Shown here piece by piece: positions 25,347 through 38,449 of a stretch of DNA of 64,000 nucleotides; within the stretch, counting starts at the first letter, position 1, and each line of letters begins with the position of its first letter. A program made the position numbers and the translations under genes. The notes below the pieces were generated by a model. The model was not told the origin of the DNA, did no database searches, and saw only the letters and a list, made by a program, of their open reading frames with translations. Origin of the DNA: Chamaelirium japonicum (taxonomy: Eukaryota > Streptophyta > Magnoliopsida > Liliales > Melanthiaceae); NCBI GenBank assembly GCA_947650365.1, contig CANTAL010000137.1:496001-560000 (forward strand), in the 5' to 3' direction.

Positions 25347-27420
25347 ATCGTACGAATGAATTTGAATGGATCGTGTGAAAGAATTAGAATAGATTGTATG
25401 AATGAATTAGAATGGATCGTATGAATGGATCGTACGAGTGGAATGGATACATTCGTGCGAATGAATTAGAATGGATCGTACGAATGAATTAGAATGGATC
25501 ATACGAATGAGTAAGAATGGATCGTACGAATGAATTAGAATGGATTGTATGAATGAATTAGAATGGATCGTACGAATGAGTAAGAATAGATCGTACGAAT
25601 GAGTAAGAATGGATCGTACGAAAGAATTAGAATGGATCATACGAATTAATTAGAATGGATCGTACGAATTAATTAGAATGGATCGTACGAAGGAATTAGA
25701 ATGAATCGTACGAAGGAATTAGAATGGATCGTATGAAGGAATTAGAATGGATCGTACGAATGAATTAGAATGGATTAGAATGGATTGTACGAATGAATTA
25801 GAATAGATCTTACGAATGAATTAGAATGGATCGTACGAATAAATAGGAATGGATCGTATGAATGGTTTAGAATGGAAACATTCGTGCGAATGAATTAGAA
25901 TGGATCGGACGAATGAATTAGAATGGATCGTACGAATGAATTAGAATGGATCAAATGAATGAATTAGAATGGTTACATTCATGCGAATGAATTAGAATGG
26001 ATCGTACGAATAGATTAGAATGGATCGTACGAATGGATTAGAATGGATACATTCGTGCGAATGAATTAGAATGGATCATACAAATGAGTAAGAATGGATC
26101 GTACGAATGAAATAGAATGGATTGTACGAATGAATTAGAATGGATCGTGCGAATGAATTTGAATGGATCGTATGAATGAATTAGAATGGATCGTACGAAT
26201 GAATTAGAATGGATCGTACGAATGAATTAGAATGGATCGTACGAATGAATTAGAATGGATACATTCGTGCGAATGAATTAGAATGGATACATTCGTGCGA
26301 AAGAATTAGAATAGATCGTATGAATGAATTAGAATGGATCCTATAAATGAATTAGAATGGATCGTGCGAATGAATTAGAATGGATCGTACGAATGAATTA
26401 GAATGGATCGTACGAATGAATTAGAATGGATCATACGAATGAATTAGAATGGATCATACGAATGAGTAAGAATGGATCGTACGAATGAAATAGAATGGAT
26501 TATACGAATGAATTAGAATGGGTCGTATGAATGAATTAGAATGGATCGTGTGAAAGAATTAGAATGGATTGTATGAATGAATTAGAATGGATCATATGAA
26601 TGAATTAGAATGGATCGTGCGAATGAATTAGAATGGATCGTACGAATGAATTAGAATGGATCATACGAATGAATTAGAATGGATCATACGAATGAGTAAG
26701 AATGGATCGTACGAATAAAATAGAATGGATTGTACGAATGAATTAGAATGGATACATTCGTGCGAATGAATTAGAATGGATCGTACGAATGAATTAGAAT
26801 GGATCGTACGAATGAATTAGAATGGATCGTACGAATGAATTAGAATGCATCGTACGAAAGAATTAGAATGGATATATTCGTGCGAATGAATTAGAATGGA
26901 TCATACGAATGAATTAGACTGGATCGTACGAATGAATTTGAATGGATACATTTGTGCGAATGAATCTAAATGGATTGTATGAATGAATTACAATGGATCG
27001 TACGAATGAATTAGAATGGATCGTATGAATGAATTAGAATAGCTCATACGAATGAATTAGAATGAATCGTATGAATGAATTAGAATGGTTACATTCGTGC
27101 GAATGAATTAGAATAGATCGTACGAATGAATTAGAATGGATCGTACGAATAAATTAGAATGGATCGTGGGAATGAATTAGAATGGATCATACGAATGAAT
27201 TAGAATGGATCCACCGAATGAGTTAGAATGGATCATACGAATGAATTAGAATGAATTGTACGAATGAATTAGAATGGATTATGCGAATGAATTAGAATGG
27301 ATCGTATGAATGAATAAGAATGGATCGTACGAATGAATTAGAATGGATCGTGCGAATAAATTAGCATGAAACGTACGAATGTATTAGAATGGATCGTACG
27401 AATGAATTAGAATGAATCGT
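25332..27420 (+). repeat. Forward satellite block, 2.1 kb
   Basis: Has a GAAGGAATT cluster (25680-25750), a partial marker cassette (GGAAACATTCG, GATCAAATG, GGTTACATTC; 25870-26050) and a second CCACCGAATG monomer near 27210. Ends at AATCGTACGATCC. Confidence 0.92.
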
Positions 27421-27917
27421 ACGATCCATTCTAATTCATTCGTACGATCCTTTCTAATTCATTCGCCCGAATATATACATTCTAATTCATTCATACTATC
27501 TATTCTAATTCATTCATACAATCCATTCTAATTCTTTCACACGATCAATTCTAATTCATTCGTACGATCCATTCTAATTCATTCGTACGGTCCTTTGTAA
27601 TTCATTCGTATGATCCATTCTAATTCATTCCTACGACCTATTCTAATTCATTCGCTCAAATATATCCATTCTAATTCATTCGCACGATCCATTCTAATTC
27701 ATTCGCACGATCCATTCTAATTCATTCGTACGATCCATTCTAATTCATTCGTATGATCCATTCTAATTCACTCGTACGATCCATTCTAATTCATTCGCAC
27801 GAATGTATCCATTCAAGTTCATTCGTACGATGCATTCTAATTCATTCGTACGATCCATTCTAATTCATTCGTACGATCCATTCTAATTCATTCATACGAT
27901 CCATTCTAATTCATTCT
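27421..27917 (-). repeat. Reverse satellite block
   Basis: Bounded on the left by a near-perfect palindrome through TCGTACGA and on the right by CATTCTAGAATG, a flip through a CTAG not seen at other flips. A CCGTTC-like drift is absent; monomers are close to consensus. Confidence 0.91.
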
Positions 27918-28197
27918 AGAATGGATACATTCGTGCGAATGAATTAGAATGGATTGTACGAATGAATTAGAATGGATCGTACGAATAAATTAGAATGGAT
28001 CGTACGAATGAATTAGAATGGATCAAATGAATGAATTAGAATGGATCGTACGAATGAATTAGAATGGATCGTACGAATGAATTAGAATGGATCATACGAA
28101 TGAATTAGAATGGATCGTACGAATGAACTAGAATGGATACATTCGTGCGAATGAATTAGAACGGATCGTACGAAGGAATTAGAATGGGTCGTACGAT
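27918..28197 (+). repeat. Short forward satellite block
   Basis: About 12 units, two of them 28-type, ending at GGGTCGTACGATTCATTC, the second copy of the junction at 14223. Confidence 0.91.
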
Positions 28198-29045
28198 TCA
28201 TTCTAATTCATTCGTACGATCCATTCTAATACATTCGTACGATTCATGCTAATTCATTCGCACGATCCATTCTAATTCATTCGTACGATCCATTCTTATT
28301 TATTCATACGATCCATTCTAATTCATTCGCACAATCCATTCTATTTCATTCGTACAATCCATTCTAATTCATTCGTATGATCCATTCTAACTCATTCGGT
28401 GGATCCATTCTAATTCATTCGTACGATCCATTCTAATTCATTTCCACGATCCATTCTAATTTATTCGTACGATCCATTCTAATTCATTCGTACGATCTAT
28501 TCTAATTCATTCGCACGAATGTAACCATTCTAATTCATTCATACGATTCATTCTAATTCATTCGTATGACCTATTCTAATTCATTCGTACGATCCATTCT
28601 AATTCATTCGTACGATCCATTGTAATTCATTCATACAATCCATTTAGATTCATTCGCACAAATGTATCCATTCAAATTCATTCGTACGATCTAGTCTAAT
28701 TCATTCGTACGATCCATTCTAATTCATTCGCACGAATATATCCATTCTAATTCTTTCGTACGATGCATTCTAATTCATTCGTACGATCCATTCTAATTCA
28801 TTCATTTGATCCATTCTAATTCATTCGTACGATCCATTCTAATTCATTCGTCCGATCCATTCTAATTCATTCGTATGATCCATTCTAATTCATTCGTACG
28901 ATCCATTCTAATTCATTCGTACGATCCATTCTAATTCATTCGCACGAATGTATCCATTCTAGTTCATTCATACGATCCATTCTAATTCATTCGTACGATC
29001 CATTCTAATTCATTCCGTACGATACATTCTAATTCATTCGTACGA
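28198..29045 (-). repeat. Reverse satellite block
   Basis: GGTGGATCC at 28398 lies 207 bases after the GTACGATTC anchor at 28191. Ends with a CATTCCGTACGATAC monomer and the GTACGATCGTAC palindrome (arms 29025-29045 and 29046-29066, 21 bases each). Confidence 0.92.
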
Positions 29046-30208
29046 TCGTACGAATGAATTAGAATGAATTAGAATGGATCGTACGAATGAATTAGAATGG
29101 ATCTTACGAATGAATTAGAATGGATCGTACGAATGAATTAGAATGGATACATTCGTGCAAATGAATTAGAATGGATCGGACGAACGAATTAGAATGGATC
29201 GTACGAATGAATTAGAATGGATTATATGAATTCATTAGAATGGTTACATTCATGCGAATGAATTAGAATGGATCGTACGAATGGATTAGAATGGATCGTA
29301 CGAATGGACTAGAATGGATACATTCGAGCGAATGAATTAGAATGGATTGTACGAATGAATAAGAATGGATCGTACGAATGGATTAGAATGGATCCTACGA
29401 ATGGATTAGAATGGATACCTTTGTGCATATGAATTAGAATGGATCGTATGAATGAATTAGAATGGATCGTAGAATGGATCGTACGAATGAATTTGAATGG
29501 ATCGTACGAATGAATTAGAATAGATCATAGGAATGAATTAGAATAGATCGTGCAAATGAATTAGAATGGATACATTCGTACGAATGAATTAGAATGGATC
29601 GTACGAATAAATTAGAATGGATCGTACGAATGAATTAGAATGGATCCTATGAATGAATTAGAATGGATCATACGAATGAATTAGAATGGATCATACGAAT
29701 GAGTAAGAATGGATCGTACGAATGAAATAGAATGGATTGTGCGAATGAATTAGAATGGATCGTACGAATGAATTAGAATGGATCATGTGAAAGAATTAGA
29801 ATGGATTGTATGAATGAATTAGAATGGATCATATGAATGAATTAGAATGGATCGTGCGAATGAATTCGAATGGATCGTACGGATGAATTAGAATGGATCG
29901 TACGAATGAATTAGAATGGATACATTCGTGCGAATGAATTAGAATGGATACATTCGTGCGAAAGAATTAGAATAGATCGTATGAATGAATTAAAATGGAT
30001 CCTATGAATGAATTAGAATGGATCGTGCGAATGAATTAGAATGGATCGTACGAATGAATTAGAATGGATCGTGCTAATGAATTAGAATTGATCGAACTAA
30101 TGAATTAGCATGGATCATGCTAATGAATTAGAATGGAACGTATGAATGAATTAGAATGGATCGTGTGAAAGAATTAGAATGGATTGTATTAATGAATTAG
30201 AATGAATT
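29046..30208 (+). repeat. Forward satellite block
   Basis: Opens with a core repeated without linker (GAATTAGAATGAATTAG), then the marker cassette with GTTACATTCATGCG and GATACCTTTGTGCATATG (29240-29430). Ends in GTGCTAATG, GATCGAACT, TTAGCATGG, GTGTGAAAG and a reverse-oriented GAATTC-type junction. Confidence 0.92.
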
Positions 30209-30611
30209 TGTACGATCCATTCGAATTCATTCGCACGATCCATTCTAATTCATTCATACGATCCATTCTAATTCATTCATACAATCCATTCTAATTCTTT
30301 CACACGATCCATTCTAATTCATTCGTAGAATCCATTCTAATTCATTCGCACAATCTATTCTATTTCATTCGTACGATCCTTTCTTACTCATTCGTATGAT
30401 CCATTCTAATTCATTCGGACGAATGTATCCATTCTAATTTATTCATACGATCCATTCTAATTCATTCGTACGATCCATTCTAATTCATTCGTACGATCCA
30501 TTCTTACTCATTCGTATGATCCATTCTAATTCATTCGTACGATCCATTCTAATTCATTCGCACAATCTATTCTAATTCATTCGTACGATCCATTCTAATT
30601 CATTCGTACGA
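30209..30611 (-). repeat. Short reverse satellite block
   Basis: Marker order (TTCGAATTC, ATACAATCC, CTTTCACACG, CGTAGAATCC) parallels 55163-55583 and 4788-5080. Confidence 0.91.
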
Positions 30612-30641
30612 TCGTACGAATGAATTAGAATGGATCGTACG
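30582..30641. repeat. Perfect 60-bp palindrome (reverse-oriented copy)
   Basis: Thirty-base perfect arms meet at 30611/30612 in GTACGATCGTAC. Symmetry stops at an extra G on the right (CGTACGGAATG). In the other copies with 30-base arms the extra base is on the left, so this copy is inverted relative to them. Confidence 0.95.
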
Positions 30642-32288
30642 GAATGAATTAGAATGGATTGTATGAATGAATTAGAATGGATACATTCGTGCGAATGAAT
30701 TAGAATGGATCATACGAATGAGTAAGAATGGATCGTACGAATGAAATAGAATGGATCGTATGAATTAGAATTGATCGTATGAATGAATTAGAATGGATCG
30801 TGCGAATGAATTCGAATGGATCGCATGATCCATTCGAATAGAATGGATCGTATGAATGAATTAGAATGGATCGGGCGAATAAATTAGAATGGATTGTAGG
30901 AATGAATTAGAATGGATCGTATGAATGAATTAGAATGGATCGTATGAATGAATTAGAATGGATTGTGCGAATGAATTAGAATGGATCGTACGAATGAATT
31001 AGAATGGATCGTACGAATGAATTAGAATGGATCATACGAATGAATTAGAATGGATCATACGAATGAGTAAGAATGGATCGTACGAAAGAAATAGAATGGA
31101 TTGTACGAATGAATTAGAATGGATACATTCGTGCGAGTGAATTAGAATGGATCGTACGAATGAATTAGAATGGATCGTACGAATTAATTAGAATGGATCG
31201 TACGAATGAATTAGAATGGATCTTACGAATGAATTAGAATGGATCGTACGAATAAATTAGAATGGATACATTCGTCCGAATGAATTAGAATGGATCATAC
31301 GAATGAGTAAGAATGGATCGTATGAATAAAATAGAATAGATTATAGGAATGAATTAGAATGGATTCGTACGAATGAATTAGAATCAATACATTCGTGCGA
31401 ATGAATTAGAATGGATTGTACCAATGAGTAAGAATGGATCATACGAATGAAATAGAATGGATTGTGCGAATGAATTAGAATGGATCGTACGAATGAATTA
31501 GAATGGATCGTACGAATGAATTAGAATGGATCCTATGAATGAATTAGAATGGATCGTGCGAATGAATTAGAATGGATCGTACGAATGAATTAGAATGGAT
31601 CGTGCTAATGAATTAGAATTGATCGAACGAATGAATTAGAATGGATACATTCGTGCGAATGAATTAGAATGGATCGGACGAATGAATTAGAATGGATCGT
31701 ACGAATGAGTAAGAATGGATCGTACGAATGAAATAGAATAGATCGTACGAATGAATTAGAATGGATCGTACGAAGGAATTATAATGGATCGTACGAATGA
31801 ATTAGAATGGATATATTCTTGCAAATGAAGTAGAATGGATCGTATGAATGTATTATAATGGATCGTTTGAGTGAATTAGAATGGATTATACGAATGAATT
31901 AGAATGGATCGTATGAATGAATTAGAATGGATACATTCGTGTGAATGAATTAGAATGGATCGTAAGAATGAATTAGAATATATTTTGTGAATGAATTAGA
32001 ACAGATCGTACGAATGAATTAGAATGGATACATTCGTGCGGATGAATTAGAATGGATTGTATGAATGAATTAGAATGGATCCTATGAATGAATTAGAATG
32101 GATCGTGCGAATGAATTAGAATGGATCGTACGAATGAATTAGAATGGATCGTGCTAATGAATTAGAATTGATCGAACGAATGAATTAGCATGGATCATGC
32201 TAATGAATTAGAATGGAACGTACGAATGAATTAGAATGGATCGTGTGAAAGAATTAGAATAGATTGTATGAATGAATTAGAATGAATT
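30612..32288 (+). repeat. Forward satellite block with internal hairpin
   Basis: Hairpin at 30810-30839; GAATGAGTAAG/GAATGAAATAG series and a GATATATTCTTGC 28-type near 31810. Ends at a diverged GAATTC-type junction (GAATTCGTATAATC). Confidence 0.92.
30810..30839. repeat. Hairpin, 13-base arms, GCAT loop (copy 3)
   Basis: Perfect arms 30810-30822 and 30827-30839, identical to the 13879 copy, with the same flanks (CGTGCGAATGA before, AGAATGG after). Confidence 0.94.
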
Positions 32289-33374
32289 CGTATAATCTAT
32301 TCTAATTCATTCGCACGATCCATTCTAATTCATTCATACAATCCATTCTAATTCATTCATACAATCCATTCTAATTCATTCGTAGGATCCATTCTAATTC
32401 ATTCGTACAATCTATTCTATTTCATTCGTACGATCCATTCTTACTCATTCGTATGATCCATTCTAATTCATTCGGACGAATGTATCCATTCTAATTTATC
32501 CGTACGATCCATTCTAATTCATTCGTACGATCCATTCTAGTTCATTCGTACGATCAATTCTAATTCATTCGTCCGATCCATTCTAATTCATTCGCACGAA
32601 TGTATCCATTCTAATTCATTCGTACGATCCATTCTAATTCATTCGTACGATCCATTCTAATTCATTCGTAAGATCCATTCTAATTCATTCGTACGATCCA
32701 TTCTAATTCATTCGTACGATCCATTCTAATTCATTCGCACGAATGTATCCATTCTAGTTCATTCGTACGATGCATTCTAATTCATTCATATAATCCATTC
32801 TAATTCATTCGCACGAATGTATCCATTCTAATTCATTCGTACGATCAGTTCTAATTCATTCACAAAATCTATTCTAATTCATTCATACGATCCATTTTAA
32901 TTCATTCACACGAATGTATCCATTCTAATTCATTTATACGATCCATTCTAATCTTTTCGGACGATCCATTCTAATTTACTCATACGATCCATTCTAATAC
33001 ATTCATACGATCTATTCTAAATCATTTGCACGAATATATCCATTCTAATTCATTCGTACGATCCATTCTAATTCCTTCGTACGATCCATTCTAATTCATT
33101 CGTACGATCTATTCTAATTCATTCGTACGATCCAGTCTAATTCATTCGTACGATCCATTCTAATTCCTTCGAACGATCCATTCTAATTCATTCGTATGAT
33201 CCATTCTAATTCATTCATACAATCCATTCTAATTCTTTCACACGATCCATTCTAATTCATTCGTACGATCCATTCTAATTCATTCGTGCAATCCATTCTA
33301 TTTCATTCGTACGATCCATTCTTACTCATTCGTACGATCCATTCTAATTCATTCACACGAATGTATCCATTCGT
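32289..33374 (-). repeat. Reverse satellite block
   Basis: Includes a CAGTTCTAATTC / CACAAAATC series (32840-32880) shared with 5810 and 10200. Ends at CACACGAATGTATCC plus CATTCGTACGAATG. Confidence 0.92.
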
Positions 33375-35980
33375 ACGAATGAATTAGAATAGATTGTACA
33401 AATGAATTAGAATGGATCGTACGAATGAATTAGAATGGATCGTACGAAGGAATTAGAATGGATCGTACAAATGAATTAGAATGGATCGTACAAATGAATT
33501 AGAATGGATACATTCGTGCGAATGAATTAGAATGAATTAGAATGGATCATACGAATGAATTAGAATGGATACATTTGTGCGAATGAATTAGAATGGATCG
33601 TACGAATGAATTAGAATGGATCGTATGAATGAATTAGAATGGATCGTGCGAATGAATTAGAATGGATCGTACGAATGAATTGGAATGGATCGTGTGAAAG
33701 AATTAGAATGGATCGTACGAATGAATTAGAATGGATCGTGCGAATGAATTAGAATGGATCGTACGAATGAATTAGAATGGATACATTCGTGCGAATGAAT
33801 TAGAATGGATCGTGCGAATGAATTAGAATGGATCGTATGAATGAATTAGAATGGATCGTGCGAATGAATTCGAATGGTTCGTACGAATGAATTAGAATGG
33901 ATCGTACCAATGAGTAAGAATGGATTGTACGAATGAATTAGAATGGATCGTATGAATGAATTAGAATGGATCATACGAATGAATTAGAATGGATCGTGCG
34001 AATGAATTAGAATGGATCGTACGAATGAATTAGAATGGATCGTACGAATGAACTAGAATGGATACATTCGTTCGAATGAATTAGAATGGATCGTACGAAT
34101 GAATTAGAATGGATACATTCGTCCGAATGAATTAGAATGGATTGTGCGAATGAATAAGAATAGATCGTGCGAATGAATTAGAATGGATCGTACGAATGAA
34201 TTAGAATGGATCGTACGAATAAATTAGAATGGATCGTACGAATGAATTAGAATGGATACATTCGTGCGAATGAATTAGAATGGATCGGACGAATGAATTA
34301 GAATGGATCGGACGAATGAATTAGAATGGATCAAATGAATGAATTAGAATGGTTTCATTCATGCGAATGAATTAGAATGGATCGTACGAATGGATTAGAA
34401 TGGATCGTACGAATGGATTAGAATGGATACATTCGAGCGAATGAATTAGAATGGATCGTACGAATGAATTAGAATGGATCATACGAATGGATTAGAATGG
34501 ATCCTACGAATGGATTAGAATGGATACCTTTGTGATCGGACGAATAAATTAGAATGGATCGTAGGAATGAATTAGAATGGATCGTACGAATGAATTAGAA
34601 TGGATTATATGAATGAATTAGAATGGATCGTACGAAGGAATTAGAATGGATCGTACGAATGAATTAGAATGGATCGTACGAATGAACTAGAATGGATCGT
34701 ACGAATGAATTAGAATGGATCGTACGAATAAATTAGACTGGATAAATTCGTCCGAATGAATTAGAATGGATCATACAAATGAGTAATAATGGATCATACG
34801 AATGAAATAGAATAGATTGTACGAATGAATTAGAATAGATCCTATGAATGAATTAGAATGGATCGGGCGATTGAATTAGAATGAATACATTCGTCTGTAT
34901 GAATTAGAATGGATCATACGAATGAGTAAGAATGGATCGTGCGAATGAATTAGAATGGATCGTACGAATGAATTAGAATGGATATATTCGTGCAAATGAA
35001 TTAGAATGGATCGTATGAATGTATTAGAATAGATCGTATGAGTGAATTAGAATGGATCGTACGAATGAATTAGAATTGATCGTATGAATGAATTAGAATG
35101 GATCGTGCGAATGAATTAGAATGGATTGTACAAATGAATTAGAATAGATCGTACGAATGAACTAGAATGGATACATTCGTGCGAATGAATTAGAATAGAT
35201 CATACGAGTGAATTAGAACGGATCGTATGAATGAATGTGAATGGATACATTCATGCGAATGAATTAGAATGGATCGGACGAATGAATTAGAATGGATCGT
35301 ACGAATAAATTAGAATGGATCGTACGAATGAATTAGAATGGATACATTCGTGCGAATGAATTAGAATTGATCGTACGAATGAATTAGAATGGATCGTGCG
35401 AATGAATTAGAATGGATCGTACGAATGAATTAGAATGTATCGTACAAATGAACTAGAATGGATACATTCGTGCGAATGAATTAGAATGGATCGTACGAAT
35501 GAATTAGAATGGATCGTACGAATGAATTAGAATGTATCTTACGAATGAATTAGAATGGATCGTACGAATGAATTAGAATGGATCGTACGAATGAATTAGA
35601 ATGGATACATTCGTGCGAATGAATTAGAATGGATCGGACGAATTAATTAGAATGGATCGTACGAATGAATTAGAATGGTTCAAATGAATGAATTAGAATG
35701 GTTACATTTATGCAAATGAAATAGAATGGATTTTACGAATGGATTAGAATGGATCGTACGAATGGATTAGAATGGATACATTCGAGCGAATGAATTAGAA
35801 TGGATCGTACGAATGAATTAGAATGGATCGTACGAATGGATTAGAATGGATCCTACGAATGGATTAGAATGGATACCTTTGTGCATATGAATTAGAATGT
35901 ATCGTACGAATGAATTAGAATGGATCATATTAATGAATTAGAATGGATCGTACGAATGAATTAGAATGGATACATTCGTG
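33375..35980 (+). repeat. Forward satellite block, 2.6 kb
   Basis: Holds two marker cassettes (34267-34530, truncated after GATACCTTTGTG and joined to GATCGGACG, and 35604-35980, complete). The second matches 22810-23186 with identical length (377 bases). Ends at CGTGCACG. Confidence 0.93.
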
Positions 35981-36096
35981 CACGATCCATTCTAATTCAT
36001 TTGCACGAATGTATCTATTCTAATTCATTCGTACGATCCATTCTAATTCATTAATATGATCCATTCTAATTCATTCGTACGATCCATTCTAATTCA
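35341..36096 (+). repeat. Duplicated module, second copy (offset 12,794 from 22547)
   Basis: Matches 22547-23302 without length change: 28-type linkers at 22547/35341 and 22810/35604 and the CGTGCACG flip at 23186/35980 all differ by 12,794. The copies part after TTAATATGATCC and two more monomers. The strand given is that of the first 640 bases. Confidence 0.88.
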
Positions 36097-36109
36097 TATG
36101 CACAAAGGT
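35875..36109. repeat. Fold-back: inverted arms of about 105 bases, one-monomer spacer
   Basis: Left arm (about 35875-35980) has GGTATC-complement marker CCTTTGTGCATATG, GTACG, ATATTAATG, GTACG and the 28-type linker. After a 23-base spacer (35981-36003) the right arm repeats these inverted and in mirror order, ending CATATGCACAAAGG. Confidence 0.9.
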
Positions 36110-36147
36110 ATCCATTCTAATTCATTCATACGATCCATTCTAATTCA
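35981..36147 (-). repeat. Short reverse satellite block
   Basis: The right arm of the fold-back plus about two monomers, ending at AATTCAGGATCGTACG, a flip shared only with 60369. Confidence 0.91.
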
Positions 36148-36690
36148 GGATCGTACGAATGAATTAGAATGGATACATTCGTGCGAATGAATTAGAATTG
36201 ATCGTACGAATGAATATATTTGAATGAATAAATTAAAATGGATCATACGAATGAATTAGAATGGATCGTACGAATGAATTAGAATGGATAGTGCGAATGA
36301 ATTAGAATCGATCGTACGAATGAATTAGAATGGATCGTACGATTGAATAAGAATGGATCATACGAATGAGTAAGAATGGATCATACGAATGAATTAGAAT
36401 GGATCGTACGAATGAATTAGAATGGATCGTACGAATGAATTAGAATGGATTGTACGAATAAATTAGAATGGATACATTCGTCCGAATGAATTAGAATGGA
36501 TCATACGAATGAGTAAGAATGGATCGTACGAATGAAATAGAATAGATTGTACGAATGAATTAGAATGGATCCTACGAATGAATTAGAATGGATCGTGTGA
36601 AAGAATTTGAATGGATTGTATGAATGAATTAGAATGGATCGTATGAATGAATTAGAAAGGATCGTGCGAATGAATTAGAATGGATCGTAC
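36148..36690 (+). repeat. Forward satellite block
   Basis: Carries GAATATATTTGAATG and GGATAGTGCG markers like 58520-58610. The junction at its right end has GAATTAGAATGG where most copies have GAATTCGAATGG. Confidence 0.91.
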
Positions 36691-37241
36691 GAATTCATTC
36701 TAATTCATTCATACAATCCATTCTAATTCTTTCACACGATCCATTCTAATTCATTCGTACGTTCCATTCTAATTCATTAGCACGATCCATGCTAATTCAT
36801 TCGTTCGATCAATTCTAATTCATTAGCACGATCCATTCTGATTCATTCGTACGATCCATTCTAATTCATTCGCACGATCCATTCTAATTCATTCATAGGA
36901 TCCATTCTAATTCATTCATACGATCTGTTCTAATTCTTTCGCACGAATGTATCCATTCTAATTCATTCGCACGAATGTATCCATTCTAATTCATTCGTAC
37001 GATCCATTCTAATTCATTCGTACGATCCATTCTAATTCATTCGTACGATCCATTCTAATTCATTCATACGATCTATTCTAATTCATTCATACAATCCATT
37101 CTAATTCTTTCACACGATCCATTCTAATTCATTTGTTCGATCCATTCTAATTCATTCGCTCAATCCATTCTATTTCATTCGTACGATCCATTCTTACTCA
37201 TTCGTATGATCCATTCTGATTCATTCGCACGAATGTATCCA
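36691..37241 (-). repeat. Reverse satellite block, module copy A
   Basis: First half of a 720-base module (36691-37411). Standard markers CTTTCACACG, GTACGTTCC, CCATGCTAAT, GTTCGATCAA, then two adjacent 28-type units. Ends at GTATCCATAATGG. Confidence 0.92.
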
Positions 37242-37411
37242 TAATGGATCATACGAATGAGTAAGAATGGATCGTAGGAATGAAATAGAATGGATTGTGC
37301 GAATGAATTAGAATGGACCGTACAAATGAATTAGACGTACGAATGAATTAGAATGGATACATTCGTGCGAATAAATTAGAATGGATCATACGAATGAGTA
37401 AGAATGGATCG
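37242..37411 (+). repeat. Short forward satellite block, module copy A end
   Basis: Holds GGACCGTAC and the shortened TTAGACGTACG unit, then GGATCGTCATTC where forward turns reverse. These rare marks occur in only three places in the window. Confidence 0.93.
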
Positions 37412-38430
37412 TCATTCTAATTCATTCGTATGATCCATTCTAATTCATTTGTATCCATTCTATTTCATTCGCACGATCCATTCTAATTCCTTCGCGCAAT
37501 CTATTCTAATTCATTCATACGATCCATTCTAATTCATTCGTTTGATCCATTCTAATTCATTCATACAATCCATTCTAATTTATTCGCACGAATGTATCCA
37601 TTCTAATTCATTCGTACGATCCATTCTAATTCATTCGCATAATCTATTCTAATTCATTCATACGATCCATTCTAATTCATTCGCACGAATGTATCCATTC
37701 TAATTCATTCATACGATCCATTCTACTTCATTCGTACTATCCATTCTAATTCACTCATACGATCCATTCTAATTCATTCATACGATCCATTCTAATTCAT
37801 TCGCACGAATATATCCATTCTAATTCTTTCGTACGATGCATTCTAATTCATTCGTACGATCCATTCTAATTCATTCATTTGATCCATTCTAATTCATTCA
37901 TACGATCCATTCTAATTCATTCGTCCGATCCATTCTAATTCATTCGCACGAATGTATCCATTCTAATTCATTCATACGATCCATTCTAATTCATTCGCAC
38001 GATCCATTCTAATTCATTCGTACGATCCATTCTAATTCATTCATACGATCTATTCTAATTCATTCATACAATCCATTCTAATTCTTTCACACGATCCATT
38101 CTAATTCATTCGTACGATCCATTCTAATTCATTCGCATAATCCATTCTATTTCATTCGTACGATCCATTCTTACTCATTGGTACGATCCATTCTAATTCA
38201 TTCGCACGAATGTATCCATTCTAATTCATTTGTACGAATCCATTCTAATTCATTCGTACAATCTATTCTATATCATTCGTACGATCCATTCTAATCCATT
38301 CTAATTCATTCGTACGATCCATTCTTACTCATTCGAATGATCCATTCTAAATCATTCGTACGATCCATTCTACGATCCATTCAAATTCATTCATATATTC
38401 CATTCTAATTCATTAGCACGATCCATGCTA
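37412..38430 (-). repeat. Reverse satellite block
   Basis: Starts with the short unit TTTGTATCCATTC and CGCGCAATC seen also at 59690-59740 and 63670-63720. Ends in scrambled short units before the 38400 palindrome. Confidence 0.91.
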
Positions 38431-38444
38431 ATGAATTAGAATGG
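38400..38444. repeat. Palindrome, 19-base arms, 7-base spacer (copy 4)
   Basis: Perfect arms 38400-38418 and 38426-38444, spacer CGATCCA. The forward segment ends at GGATCGTACGATCC near 38450 and reverse DNA resumes. Confidence 0.92.
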
Positions 38445-38449
38445 ATCGT

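Noticed and set aside
25407-25640. Open frame of 77 codons on the reverse strand
   Set aside because: Same repeating satellite peptide; GAGTAAG and similar variants remove the regular stop.
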